64,000 nucleotides of DNA from Deltaproteobacteria bacterium (GCA_016218105.1 JACRET010000001.1:1-64000), one strand, 5' to 3'. Positions 50,623-60,405 are shown, numbered from the stretch's first letter. Notes: generated from the sequence alone by a model not told the origin. A program made the numbers and translations.

Positions 50623-52006
50623 ATTTGCTAAGTTTGTACCTCATCGATCTGAAGGACAGGCCGAGAAGCTCAGCCGCCCTCTTTTTTACGCCACCTGACT
50701 TCTTGAGAGCATCTATTATAATAGCCTTTTCAAATTCTTCAATAGTCTTTTCAAGGTCTACGCCTCCGGAAGGAACAGGCACGCCAATACCGGGGTTCGC
50801 GAGGTTCGCCGCGCCGTGGACGGTTTCCGCCCGCTCCCTTAGATACGATGGAAGGCTCTCCGTGGTGATGATATCCGTGGTTTCAAGCGCCACCGCCCGC
50901 TCCATTATATTTTCAAGCTCGCGGACGTTGCCCGAATAATCGTATTCAACAAGGCATTTGAGCGCCCCTTCCGAAAGCCTTTTTATATTTTTGCCGTGCT
51001 CCAGGCTGAACTTCTCCAAAAAATATCTTGATAGCGCCGGAATATCTTCCTTCCGCTCCCTTAAAGGGGGCAGGCCTATCCTTATCACGTTGAGCCTGTA
51101 GAAGAGGTCCTCCCTGAACCTTCCGGCCTTGACCTCGGCCTCAAGGTCTTTGTTTGACGCGGCTATAAGCCTTATGTCCACGGAGATATCGGCTGTGGCT
51201 CCGACCCTCCTGAAATTCCTCTCCTGAATAAAACGAAGGAGTTTTACCTGGAGGTGAAGCGGCAGCTCAGTCAATTCATCGAGAAAAAGCGTCCCTCCGT
51301 CCGCCTGCTCCGCCAGCCCCTCTTTGTTCGCGACAGCGCCGGTAAAGGCCCCCTTCTGGTGGCCGAAAAGCTCGCTCTCAAGGAGGTTTTCAGGTATGGC
51401 GCCGCAGTTTATCGCGACGAACGGCTTGTCCTTCCTGTCGCTCTCCAAGTGTATCGCCCTGGCGACCAGCTCCTTGCCCGTGCCGCTTTCTCCTGTAACG
51501 AAAACATTGGTCTTGGTCTTCGCGATACTCATTATGAAACTGTATATCTCGGCCATCCTGGGACTCGTGCCCACAATATTGGAGAAACCGTATTTTGTCT
51601 TAAGGTCTTTTTTAAGAAGCCTGTTCTCAAGCTCAAGGCTCCTAAGCTTAAGCGCCTTCTTTATGTTGAGCTTTATTTCATCTATGTTAAAGGGCTTTGT
51701 AAAGTAATCGTAAGCGCCCGCCTTCATCGCCTCTATCGCGGTCTCAACCGACGCGTAAGCAGTTATCATTATGACGAGCGTGTCAGGATCAAGCTCTTTT
51801 AAAGCCTTTAGGAAATCCACCCCCCCCATGCCAGGCATCCTGATATCGCTTATTACAAGGTCAACAGGGTTGTCCCTGCAGAAGTCGAGCGCCGCCTTCG
51901 CGCTGTCCATTCCCCTGGCGCCGTAGCCTTCCTTGCGGAGCATTATTTCGAGGAACTCCCGCATGTCCCTTTCGTCATCGACTATGAGTATATTTACTTT
52001 TGCCAT
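50606..52006 (-). CDS. pilR: Type IV pilus sigma54 response regulator PilR
   Basis: The 466-residue NtrC-family regulator has a receiver (ILIVDDERD, acceptor in LVISDIRMPG, YFTKPF), a sigma54 AAA+ domain with intact GAFTGA and Walker motifs ([19 protein letters not shown]) and a Fis HTH (GGVKKRAAELLGLSFRSMRYKL). It is next to pilS, so the pair should activate pilA from the sigma54 promoter at 46299. It overlaps the GT-C gene by 17 nt at its 3' end. Confidence 0.95.
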   Translation of the reverse strand: MAKVNILIVDDERDMREFLEIMLRKEGYGARGMDSAKAALDFCRDNPVDLVISDIRMPGMGGVDFLKALKELDPDTLVIMITAYASVETAIEAMKAGAYDYFTKPFNIDEIKLNIKKALKLRSLELENRLLKKDLKTKYGFSNIVGTSPRMAEIYSFIMSIAKTKTNVFVTGESGTGKELVARAIHLESDRKDKPFVAINCGAIPENLLESELFGHQKGAFTGAVANKEGLAEQADGGTLFLDELTELPLHLQVKLLRFIQERNFRRVGATADISVDIRLIAASNKDLEAEVKAGRFREDLFYRLNVIRIGLPPLRERKEDIPALSRYFLEKFSLEHGKNIKRLSEGALKCLVEYDYSGNVRELENIMERAVALETTDIITTESLPSYLRERAETVHGAANLANPGIGVPVPSGGVDLEKTIEEFEKAIIIDALKKSGGVKKRAAELLGLSFRSMRYKLSKYEIPE

Positions 52007-52012
52007 CCCGTT

Positions 52013-53677
52013 TTAGCCTATAACCCTTTCCCTTTCGACCGGCAAGGCGATCCTGAAAGCAGTGCCTTGCCCCAGAACGCTTTTGACCTCTATGCTGCCG
52101 CTGTGGCTCTCTATTATCCTGTGCACCATCGCAAGCCCGAGACCCGTGCCGAAGTCCTTTGTGGAAAAGAACGGATCGAATATCCTGTTCAAGTCCTCCG
52201 GCCTGATCCCCTTGCCTGTGTCAATCACTTCTATCAATGCGAAGGAAGCTTCATCCCCGCCTCCCCCGCCGGGCCTCCCCCATCCAAGGCTGGCGGAGAC
52301 ATTCAAAACTCCCCCCCCTTCCATGGCGTGGGCCGCGTTAAGGAACAGGTTCCAGAATACCTGCCCCAATTGTCTCGCGTCACCCTTGAGCATCAGCCTT
52401 TCCACGACGCCGCTTTTTATGTCGATTGAAGCGGCTTCGGGGGAGTTCCTGAAAATCCTTATCGTCTCGTCTATCACTGAGCTCAGATCGATCAATTCCC
52501 TTTTCTCCTTCGCGGGTTTCGCGAAAAGGAGATAGTCGGTGATAAGGAGATTAAGACGGTCAGTCTCGCGCAAGACTATATCCATGAGCTTAAGGTCCTC
52601 TCCGCTCAAATCCAGTTCCTCCTTAAGAAGCTGGATAGAGCCGCTTATGGAAGCGAGCGGATTTCTTATCTCGTGGGCTATGCCTATGGATATCTCACCA
52701 AGGGCCTTTAATTTTTCATCCCTTCTGAGCTGCTCTTCCATGGCCTTTAGCCGGGTCAGGTTCTGGAATATTATTATATTCGAGGCGTCCCCGCCCTGCC
52801 CCTCCGAGATGGAAAAGCCGAGGTATACCTCTTCCCCGTCTTTCCTCCTGAACCTCTTCTCGATCCTGATGCCGCTGAGATCCTTCCTGTTGCCGTCCAG
52901 CATCCCGGGGAATATCTCGTTAACGTCCCTGTAATAAACCTCCTTCAGCGTATACCCGGTTACAAGCTCCGCCTCTCTGTTGAAGGAGGTGATGCGAAGC
53001 CTCTCGTCAAGCGTCATTATGCCGCTTGTGATATTCTCAACGATATGCCTGTTTAACTGCTCCAGCGCCTCAAAGTCTATCTCCTTTTCTTCAAGCTCCC
53101 TCTCCACCCTGGCTGCCTTCTCGGCAAGATAGCCGGTGAGATAAGCGACGGTAAAGAATGCGAGTATGTTCGTAGCTACGGTGGTAAATACGTCCTCCCA
53201 CCTCTGGACAGGCATCGAATGTATCACTTTAAACCTGGCGGGCAGCATCCTGTAAAAATCCATGTCTATCAGTATGCCGTACGAGATGCTTGAAAAAGAA
53301 GCGGCGAAAAGCCCGCCCCGCTTGCTTAAAAGTATCGCGGCGCCGATGACGGAAAGCGGATAAAGCGTCTGGAGGTAGCTCTCCGTTCCGCCGGTGATGT
53401 AGACAATTACGGTGATGAGGATTATGTCTATCGCTACCTGGAGATATGTAAAGAGGCGTAAATTAGCTATCCTCTTGATGGCAAGCGAGTAGATGATCGT
53501 GAGGAAACCGGTCGTGACGACTATCCCATAGAGGGGGTAGAAGTTCAGTCTGGTGAGTGAATATTCCTTTATCTGGAACCAGGTGGTTATGCCGAGGAAT
53601 GCAAGCGCAAGCACAACCCTTAAGACCATCATGGCCAGGAGTTTCTGCCTAAGCGCCTGTGGATTTGTTACAAACAT
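52013..53677 (-). CDS. pilS: Type IV pilus sensor kinase PilS
   Basis: The 554-residue kinase has six N-terminal helices (to about residue 185) typical of PilS, a PAS domain (MTLDERLRITSFNREAELVTG), the H-box GIAHEIRNPLASISGSIQLL, and the ATPase domain (NLFLNAAHAMEGGG, DTGKGIRP, GTGLGLAMVHRIIE). It would sense pilin in the membrane and phosphorylate PilR. pilR starts 6 nt downstream of its stop. Confidence 0.94.
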   Translation of the reverse strand: MFVTNPQALRQKLLAMMVLRVVLALAFLGITTWFQIKEYSLTRLNFYPLYGIVVTTGFLTIIYSLAIKRIANLRLFTYLQVAIDIILITVIVYITGGTESYLQTLYPLSVIGAAILLSKRGGLFAASFSSISYGILIDMDFYRMLPARFKVIHSMPVQRWEDVFTTVATNILAFFTVAYLTGYLAEKAARVERELEEKEIDFEALEQLNRHIVENITSGIMTLDERLRITSFNREAELVTGYTLKEVYYRDVNEIFPGMLDGNRKDLSGIRIEKRFRRKDGEEVYLGFSISEGQGGDASNIIIFQNLTRLKAMEEQLRRDEKLKALGEISIGIAHEIRNPLASISGSIQLLKEELDLSGEDLKLMDIVLRETDRLNLLITDYLLFAKPAKEKRELIDLSSVIDETIRIFRNSPEAASIDIKSGVVERLMLKGDARQLGQVFWNLFLNAAHAMEGGGVLNVSASLGWGRPGGGGGDEASFALIEVIDTGKGIRPEDLNRIFDPFFSTKDFGTGLGLAMVHRIIESHSGSIEVKSVLGQGTAFRIALPVERERVIG

Positions 53678-53682
53678 TTTCT

Positions 53683-54906
53683 TTAGCCCGCCGCGGCCCC
53701 CGCGATCTGGAATATCGGAAGATACAGAGCTATAACCAGTCCGCCGACGACTATGCCGAGGAACGCCATAAGAAGCGGCTCGATAAGAGAGGTCAGCGCG
53801 TCCACCGCCGCGTCAACTTCCTCTTCATAAAAATCAGCTATCTTCGTGAGCATCGCGTCGAGCGCCCCTGTCTGTTCGCCGACGGCTATCATCTGTGTGA
53901 CCATCCCAGGGAAAACCTTTGTTTCCATAAGCGGGTCGGCCAGCGTTTTACCCTGGCTCAAGCTCGTGCGGGCCTTCATAATGGCTTCTTCTATTATTAC
54001 GTTCCCCGAAGTTTTGGAGACTATCTCAAGCCCCTCAAGGATTGGCACGCCGCTGGACAACATCGTGCCGAGCGTGCGCGTGAACCTCGCAACCGCCGAC
54101 TTCCTGACCAGATCGCCCGCCACAGGCGCCTTCAGGATAAGGGCGTCCATTATTCTCCTGCCCTTTGGCACCTTATAGAACCTGTTGATGGCGATACCCG
54201 TGCCGACCAACCCTGCTATTATAAAATGCCAGTAGCTCTGAAGCGCCTTGCTTAGATTGACTACCAGCTGGGTCGGCGCAGGCAGCGCCTGGCCGAACCC
54301 CGCGAACATACTCTCGAATATGGGAACAACCCATAGGAGGAGTCCCGCGACTACCAGGCACGCTATTATGATAACCGCGCTCGGATAGGTCATCGCGCCT
54401 TTTATCTTACCTTTGAGTTTTTCTGATTTTTCTAGAAAACCAGAGAGCCTGTTCAAGATCGTGTCGAGTATGCCGCCTATTTCTCCGGCGGCGATGAGGT
54501 TTACGTACAGTTGGTCAAATACCTTCGGGTGCTTGCGCAGCGCGTCGGCAAAGGTGGAGCCGCCTTCGACCGAGCCCTTTACATCCATAAGCACCTTTTT
54601 GAATTCAACGTTATCCTGCTGGCTGGCGAGTATATCGAGACATTGCACGAGCGGGAGACCCGCGTCGATCATCGTGGCAAACTGGCGGCTGAAGACGACA
54701 AGGTCTTTTGTCTTTATTCTTGTACCGAGCCCTGGGATCTGAATGCTGCTTAGAGATGAAAGGCCGCCTTTTTTCTGGCTTATAGAGGCCGGCACTATCT
54801 GCTGCCTCCGGAGAGCCGCCGTAGCCTGGGCCAGGTTAGCGGCCTGAAGCTCGCCTTTCTTCATTTCACCGCTGACGGTCTTGCCTGTATACGCGAATGT
54901 CGGCAT
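53683..54906 (-). CDS. pilC: Type IV pilus inner-membrane platform protein PilC
   Basis: PilC is the polytopic platform that couples PilB/PilT to pilin insertion. The 407 residues comprise two related GspF domains, each with the FSRQFATMIDAGLPLVQCL / FTRTLGTMLSSGVPILEGL signature, and three membrane helices (about 170-195, 220-240, 380-400). It starts 3 nt after pilT and is followed 5 nt later by pilS. Confidence 0.96.
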   Translation of the reverse strand: MPTFAYTGKTVSGEMKKGELQAANLAQATAALRRQQIVPASISQKKGGLSSLSSIQIPGLGTRIKTKDLVVFSRQFATMIDAGLPLVQCLDILASQQDNVEFKKVLMDVKGSVEGGSTFADALRKHPKVFDQLYVNLIAAGEIGGILDTILNRLSGFLEKSEKLKGKIKGAMTYPSAVIIIACLVVAGLLLWVVPIFESMFAGFGQALPAPTQLVVNLSKALQSYWHFIIAGLVGTGIAINRFYKVPKGRRIMDALILKAPVAGDLVRKSAVARFTRTLGTMLSSGVPILEGLEIVSKTSGNVIIEEAIMKARTSLSQGKTLADPLMETKVFPGMVTQMIAVGEQTGALDAMLTKIADFYEEEVDAAVDALTSLIEPLLMAFLGIVVGGLVIALYLPIFQIAGAAAG

Positions 54907-54909
54907 CGC

Positions 54910-56031
54910 CTAGCTCCTGCCTGTGGGCGGCCCGCTTCTTAAGACGCCGGCGTTTATCATCATCTGCCGGAGCTCATCGGGCTCCGAGCTTCTGCCGAGC
55001 GCCTCTTCAAGGGTTATAAGCCGCCTGGAGTAAAGGTTCATGAAGCTCTGATTCATCGTCTGCATCCCGAACTTTGATTGCCCGACCTGCATCTGAGAGT
55101 ATATCTGGTGCACCTTGTCTTCCCTGATAAGGTTGCGTATCGCGGCGTTCGGGATCATTATCTCCATCGACACGACCCTGCCTTTTCCGTCGGCCCTGGG
55201 TATCAGGAGCTGGGAAAGAACGGCCTCAAGGACGAATGAAAGCTCCGCCCTTACCTGCGGCTGCTGATGGGAAGGGAAGACGTCTATGACCCTATTTATG
55301 GTCTGTACGCATGAATTAGTGTGAAGCGTGGCGAAACAAAGATGCCCTGTCTCGGCTATGGTCAGCGCCGTCTCGATAGTTTCCATATCCCTAAGCTCTC
55401 CGAGGAGAACAACGTCAGGGTCCTGCCGGAGCACATATTTGAGGGCTTTTTTAAAGGCGTGCGTGTCGTAGCCGACCTCCCTCTGGTTTACAAGCGCCGT
55501 CTTTGAGTTATGCAGATATTCAATCGGGTCTTCTACCGTTATAATATGCTCGGCGCGATCTGTGTTTATCTTGTCTATCATGGAAGCCAGCGTCGTTGAT
55601 TTACCGCTCCCCGTAGGCCCTGTAACAAGGACGAGCCCTCTTGGCTTCTTGCATAACTCCTCGATTATCGGGGGCAGCCCCAATTCCTGGAACGATTTGA
55701 TCTTGAAGGGGATCGTCCTGAATACGCCCGCCACAGTTCCTCTCTGGACGAACAGATTGCCCCTGAAGCGGCTTAAGCCCTTTATTCCAAACGAAAAGTC
55801 AAGCTCGTTCTCCTCTTCGAACTTGTGTTTCTGAACATCGGCAAGGATACTGTAACAGAGCTGTTTTGATTCGACCCCCGTAAGTTGAGGGGCGTTTATG
55901 GGAGAAAGCTTGCCGTGTATCCTTATCCTCGGCGCCGAGCCGGCCGCGACATGCAGATCGCTTCCGCCCTGATCCACCATTATCCTCAGGAGTTCCTGCA
56001 GATTTAATTTTGAACCGCCTTCAGTTCCCAC
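54910..56031 (-). CDS. pilT: Type IV pilus retraction ATPase PilT
   Basis: PilT disassembles pili. The 373-residue hexameric ATPase has Walker A GPTGSGKS at residues 138-145, the Asp box (VLLGELRDMETIETAL), Walker B and the His box (ETGHLCFATLHT). The AIRNLIRE motif of retraction ATPases is present. Start is GTG with GGAGG 4 nt upstream. Confidence 0.96.
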   Translation of the reverse strand: MGTEGGSKLNLQELLRIMVDQGGSDLHVAAGSAPRIRIHGKLSPINAPQLTGVESKQLCYSILADVQKHKFEEENELDFSFGIKGLSRFRGNLFVQRGTVAGVFRTIPFKIKSFQELGLPPIIEELCKKPRGLVLVTGPTGSGKSTTLASMIDKINTDRAEHIITVEDPIEYLHNSKTALVNQREVGYDTHAFKKALKYVLRQDPDVVLLGELRDMETIETALTIAETGHLCFATLHTNSCVQTINRVIDVFPSHQQPQVRAELSFVLEAVLSQLLIPRADGKGRVVSMEIMIPNAAIRNLIREDKVHQIYSQMQVGQSKFGMQTMNQSFMNLYSRRLITLEEALGRSSEPDELRQMMINAGVLRSGPPTGRS

Positions 56032-56147
56032 TTATCCTCCGATGCACGGATACCGCCTGATATATTATATTAAATTATCAGGCAAATAATTGTAATGACA
56101 AAAGTTACAGGATGAATGCGCCGCCATATCCATTAAAAACCAGGGTT

Positions 56148-57845
56148 TCAGTCCGCCATTGTCACCCTTAAGACCTCTTCTATCGTGGTGACCCCTTCGC
56201 CGACCTTGGTTATCCCGCTCATCCTGAGTGACTTCATCCCGTCTTTTATGGACGCCCTTTTTATTTCGGCTGTCGAGGCGCCGTTTAAAACAAGTTCTTT
56301 AATGGTTTCGGTAAACGGCATTACCTCGTAAAGGGCTATCCTGCCCTTGTAGCCCGTGCCGCCGCACACCGCGCAGCCGCTCCCCTTGCAGACATCCATC
56401 TTTTGAGCTTCCGATTGAGGCACTCCGAGGTCGATCAACACCTTCTCCGTTATCGGCATCTTTACCTTGCAGTCCTTGCATATCTTGCGCGCGAGCCTCT
56501 GCGCTAGTATCAGGTTGCAGGATGAAGAGACGAGGAACGGCTCTATGCCCATGTTCAGCAGCCTGTTTACCGTAGACGGGGCGTCATTGGTGTGGAGGGT
56601 TGAAAGTACCATATGGCCTGTCAGGGCGGCCTTTATCGCTATTTCGGCAGTCTCGTAGTCCCTTATCTCCCCGACCATTATGATATCGGGGTCCTGTCTT
56701 AGAAAACTCCTCAGGGAAGCGGCGAAATTCAGCCCTATATCCTCATGCATCTGTACCTGATTGATGCCCATGAGGTTAAATTCGACCGGGTCTTCCGCGG
56801 TCGAGATGTTCTCGCTTATCTTATTCAGTTCCGACAGGGCGGAGTAAAGCGTCGTCGTCTTGCCGCTGCCTGTCGGCCCCGTGACAAGGACTATCCCCCA
56901 CGGCTTATGTATGGCGTTCATGAAGTCCTTAAGCGCCTTTTCCTCGAACCCGAGTTTCGTCATGTCGAGCTGAAGGTTGCTCTTGTCCAGGAGCCTTAGG
57001 ACGACCTTCTCGCCGAAGAGCGTAGGCAGTACGGAGACCCTGTAATCCATCTCCTTGTTCTTGGAGAGCTTAAGCTTTATACGGCCGTCCTGAGGCAGCC
57101 TCCTCTCGGCGATATCGAGCTGGCTCATGATCTTTATCCTCGATACTATCGCGTTCTTAAGCTTCATCGGGGGCTTCATCACTTCCATCAAAATACCGTC
57201 TATCCTGTACCTTACGCGGAAGTGCTTTTCATACGGCTCTATATGAATATCGCTGGCGCCCTTCTTTATCGCGTCAGTAAGGATCAGGTTCACGAGCTTT
57301 ACGACCGGCGCGTCTTCGACGGCTTTTTTAAGGTCAGTGAGGTCAACCTCCTCCTCGTCCTTTATGATCTCCATCTCACCTTCGTCAAATTCGGTGAGCA
57401 CGCCCTCAAGCCCCATCTCAGGGCTCTCATAGAGCTTCTCGATAGAGGTTTTTATAGCCGCGTCGGATGCCACAAGAGGCTCGACATTGTAGCCTGTTAA
57501 GAATTTAATGTCGTCTATGGCGAATATATTCGAGGGGTCGGCCATTGCTACGACCAGGGTAGAGCCTGTCCTGCTTATGGGTACTACCTGGTATTTTTGA
57601 GCGACATCTTCTGGGATGAGCTTGATGATCTCGTGGTCTATTTCCTGGGCCGAAAGGTCTATCGTAGGAATGCCGTATTGGCGGCTTAAAAATGCGGTTA
57701 AGTCTTTTTCGGTGATAAAGCCGAGCTTTGTAAGATTATACCCGAGCCTGCCACCGCTTTTTTTCTGCTCTTCGATGGCTTTCTTAAGCTGTTCAGGTGA
57801 AATTAACTTTTCTCTAAGTAAAAGCTCGCCTATCCTGTCGGTCAT
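56148..57845 (-). CDS. pilB: Type IV pilus assembly ATPase PilB
   Basis: PilB powers pilus extension. The 565-residue protein has an N-terminal MshEN/GspE-N domain (c-di-GMP-binding in some homologues), Walker A GPTGSGKT at residues 323-330, the Asp box (IIMVGEIRDYETAEIA), the His box (TGHMVLSTLHTND) and a C-terminal zinc site (CKDC and CKGSGCAVCGGTG). It starts the pil run B-T-C-S-R. A PilR-like palindrome lies 20 nt upstream. Confidence 0.97.
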   Translation of the reverse strand: MTDRIGELLLREKLISPEQLKKAIEEQKKSGGRLGYNLTKLGFITEKDLTAFLSRQYGIPTIDLSAQEIDHEIIKLIPEDVAQKYQVVPISRTGSTLVVAMADPSNIFAIDDIKFLTGYNVEPLVASDAAIKTSIEKLYESPEMGLEGVLTEFDEGEMEIIKDEEEVDLTDLKKAVEDAPVVKLVNLILTDAIKKGASDIHIEPYEKHFRVRYRIDGILMEVMKPPMKLKNAIVSRIKIMSQLDIAERRLPQDGRIKLKLSKNKEMDYRVSVLPTLFGEKVVLRLLDKSNLQLDMTKLGFEEKALKDFMNAIHKPWGIVLVTGPTGSGKTTTLYSALSELNKISENISTAEDPVEFNLMGINQVQMHEDIGLNFAASLRSFLRQDPDIIMVGEIRDYETAEIAIKAALTGHMVLSTLHTNDAPSTVNRLLNMGIEPFLVSSSCNLILAQRLARKICKDCKVKMPITEKVLIDLGVPQSEAQKMDVCKGSGCAVCGGTGYKGRIALYEVMPFTETIKELVLNGASTAEIKRASIKDGMKSLRMSGITKVGEGVTTIEEVLRVTMAD

Positions 57846-57864
57846 CAGTAATCCGCTTTTGAGG

Positions 57865-57879
57865 TGACAAAAATTGTCC
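57865..57879. promoter_or_regulatory. Single palindrome upstream of pilB, like the pilA sites
   Basis: TGACAAAAATTGTCC reads on the other strand GGACAATTTTTGTCA, matching 14 of 15 bases of the pilA sites. It is only 20 nt before the pilB ATG, where a bound factor would rather block than activate. No sigma54 promoter was seen here. Confidence 0.55.
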
Positions 57880-57988
57880 TTCTTATATTATTAAAATTAA
57901 CTTTTTATGTCAAGGTATTTAGGCCGGTCACCGGGGGAGTATCCTGGCAAGTTAAGTATCTGATAAAATTAATTATTTAAGGCAACCG

Positions 57989-58369
57989 TCAAGAGTATCT
58001 CTGGGCTGTGGTTATGATCTCCTCCGCGAAAAAGGGTTTCCTTAAAAACTCGTCTATCATGCCCTCCTTTATTCCCTGGTATATGGCGGTGTCGGCATCC
58101 TTGAAGTACCCTGTAAAGAGCACAACCTTTGAAACAGGGCTTATCTCCTTTATTTTCCTGAAGGTCTCAAGACCATTCATCCCAGGCATCACCATATCCA
58201 TAAAGACCAGAGAATACCGTGATTTCAGTACCTCTTCGAGGGCATCTTTTCCGCTTGTCACGTAAAATGCCTTAAATCCCGCGCCTTTAAGGATCTCTGA
58301 CATCCCGAGGCCGACTGATTCCTCATCATCGACTATCAATATGTTTTTTGGTTCCTTTTCCCCTGACAT
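57989..58369 (-). CDS. Single-domain response regulator
   Basis: This is a stand-alone 126-residue receiver: [11 protein letters not shown], acceptor Asp in SLVFMDMVMPG, Thr/Ser in VVLFTGY and Lys in FLRKPFF. No output domain. It starts 92 nt downstream of the heme-c sensor kinase, its likely partner, and would pass the signal on by protein contact or phosphorelay. Confidence 0.92.
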   Translation of the reverse strand: MSGEKEPKNILIVDDEESVGLGMSEILKGAGFKAFYVTSGKDALEEVLKSRYSLVFMDMVMPGMNGLETFRKIKEISPVSKVVLFTGYFKDADTAIYQGIKEGMIDEFLRKPFFAEEIITTAQRYS

Positions 58370-58432
58370 ATGGCCAACCCCCTTATTTTATCGGCAGGTT
58401 TCATGAAAGCTTAAAGATCTTAACCGGCTGTA

Positions 58433-58463
58433 GATTGAAGCTATGCGCTCGCGATGCGTATTC
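58433..58463 (-). repeat. CCCCGC-hairpin repeat, copy 3 lacking the hairpin
   Basis: ATTGAAGCT is joined directly to ATGCGCTCGCGATGCGTATT, the two flanks of the hairpin seen at 29906-29925. It is as if the hairpin were cleanly missing. The copy overlaps the 3' end of the kinase gene at 58462. Confidence 0.5.
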
Positions 58464-60405
58464 ACTTCTTTTTGATGGGCAGATAGACCCTGAATATTGC
58501 TCCGCCGCCCGCGTTATTCTCGAATTCTATCATACCCCCGTGCTCCTTTACGATCGACTGCGATATCGAAAGGCCAAGCCCGATATTGAGCCCTCCGCCC
58601 TTCTCCTTTGTGGTAAAGAAGGGATCGAACATCTTTTCTTTTACCTCATCGGAAATACCGGGGCCGGTGTCCCTCACCTGGGCTACCGCGTACTCCAGGT
58701 CTTCCCTCTTTACCAGGTATGTGGAGATGAATATCCTTCCGTTGCCGTTTATGGCGTCACGGGCGTTCTTTAACAGATTGAGCGCCACCTCCATTATCCT
58801 GCCTTTGTGACCCATTATCTCAGGCAGGTCGGGCTCATAATCGGCGATGATATCTATTGAGCTCAACTTCATCTCGGATACGAAAAGGCTCAACGTAGCC
58901 CTTATCGTCTCGTTCAGGTTCATGGGCTCATAATCCGCTTTCGAAGGCCTGGAATACGTAAGCACATCAAGTATTATGTACTTGGAGCGCACCGCGGCCT
59001 CTCTCATCTTTTCAAGGAGAAAATAGTCGGGGTGTTTCCTGTCCGTTCTCCTCAACAATGCCTCGCAGATGCTTAATATCCCGGCTATCGGGCTATTAAG
59101 CTCATGAGCGATCCCCGCCCCCATCTCGCCAAGGGATATGAGCTTGGCGGACTGTATGAGCCTCTGTTCGGAATACTGCAGCTTTTTATAGGCTGTCTCC
59201 AGTTCCTTGAGAGAATCGTCAAGCTTCAAGGTCCTCTCTCTGACCGTATCCTCAAGCTCAGAGACGTATTTGTTCAGAGTGGCTACGAACCCCTTTCTCT
59301 CGGTGAGGTCTCTCCATATCTCCTGCATATAGAATTTCCCGTCAAACTCAAAGACAGACGCGGCTATTTCAACCGGCACGCTGAAACCGTCCTTTTTGAT
59401 TATAACCGCGTCATGCAGATACCCCTTGCCGTCATGCTTCCACCTTTTAAATACCTCCATGTACTCTGAAACCTTCTCAGGCGGATAAAGGTCTTCAGAG
59501 CGCATGTTAAGGAGTTCCTGTAATGAATACCCGGTCAGAACAGAGGCGGCGGGATTGGCGTCGGCTATCATCTTTGTGCTCATGTCTTTAAGCAGGATCG
59601 CGTCAGCCGCCATCTGGACAAGCCTGGAGTGTTTCTCGCTCAAATATCTGAGCCTTTCAGTCGCATTATGGAGGGATTCCGCCATCTGGTCGAACGCAAG
59701 ACCGACATCTTCGAATTCATCGCCGGTCTTAATGCCCACCCTGTGCCAGAAATCACCTTCGGCCAGCGCCAAAGCCCCCTTTTTAAGGCTTTCGAGCGGC
59801 TTTAAAAGCCTTTTATTGACCGTAACGAGTATTGCCATGAAGATCAGTAAAAGGATACCTCCGCACCAGTAAATGAATCCCCTGCTGTGGCCTAATATCG
59901 CTCCCTCGTATCTTTTCATGGAAATTTCAACGGAGACGGCCCCGCTTACGTCGCCGGCCTTCGCGGTATGGCAGGTCATGCAATCCTCAAAAAATACAAT
60001 GGGCCTTACGACCCTTACCGTCATGTGACCGTCATGAGACCCGAATTCCGTTCCCCTGCGGCCTTCAAGGGCCTGCCTGTCCAGCTCATCTATGGGCAGT
60101 TCGTCTTCTTCAATCCCGAATTGCCTGTCGAGGTGAGCGCCATGTATAATCCGCAGATCCTCTATATCGCCGGCATTCCTGAACCTCTCGATTATAAGCC
60201 TGTTCTCTTTCCTCCCTCCGCCTAGCCTCATCGACGTATAAAGCTGATGAAAGACGGTTTCAGAGATCTGTTCGGCCTCGCTTATGCCTATTTCATCAAG
60301 GAGTTTTTTGCTTGAACGTATGTCATAGATAAAGAGCGCAAGCATCCCCAGGAGCAGGATGCCTCCGATATAGAGATTAAACCTGTTGGTAAGTTTAAGC
60401 CTCAT
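58462..60405 (-). CDS. Heme-c-containing sensor histidine kinase
   Basis: The 647-residue kinase has helices at about 12-28 and 178-198 flanking a periplasmic sensor. At residues 142-146 the sensor carries CMTCH, a covalent heme-c site, in a DUF3365/Tll0287-like context (TVRVVRPIVFFEDC, SVEISMKRYEGAI). Then HAMP, PAS, and the H-box LGEMGAGIAHELNSPIAGIL with an ATPase domain (NLLKNARDAING, DTGPGISDEV, GLGLSISQ). It probably senses redox state or a gas ligand. The receiver gene lies downstream. Confidence 0.9.
   Translation of the reverse strand: MRLKLTNRFNLYIGGILLLGMLALFIYDIRSSKKLLDEIGISEAEQISETVFHQLYTSMRLGGGRKENRLIIERFRNAGDIEDLRIIHGAHLDRQFGIEEDELPIDELDRQALEGRRGTEFGSHDGHMTVRVVRPIVFFEDCMTCHTAKAGDVSGAVSVEISMKRYEGAILGHSRGFIYWCGGILLLIFMAILVTVNKRLLKPLESLKKGALALAEGDFWHRVGIKTGDEFEDVGLAFDQMAESLHNATERLRYLSEKHSRLVQMAADAILLKDMSTKMIADANPAASVLTGYSLQELLNMRSEDLYPPEKVSEYMEVFKRWKHDGKGYLHDAVIIKKDGFSVPVEIAASVFEFDGKFYMQEIWRDLTERKGFVATLNKYVSELEDTVRERTLKLDDSLKELETAYKKLQYSEQRLIQSAKLISLGEMGAGIAHELNSPIAGILSICEALLRRTDRKHPDYFLLEKMREAAVRSKYIILDVLTYSRPSKADYEPMNLNETIRATLSLFVSEMKLSSIDIIADYEPDLPEIMGHKGRIMEVALNLLKNARDAINGNGRIFISTYLVKREDLEYAVAQVRDTGPGISDEVKEKMFDPFFTTKEKGGGLNIGLGLSISQSIVKEHGGMIEFENNAGGGAIFRVYLPIKKK

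Noticed and set aside
51254-51802. Plus-strand open frame within pilR
   Set aside because: Antisense shadow of the well-conserved AAA+ domain of PilR.
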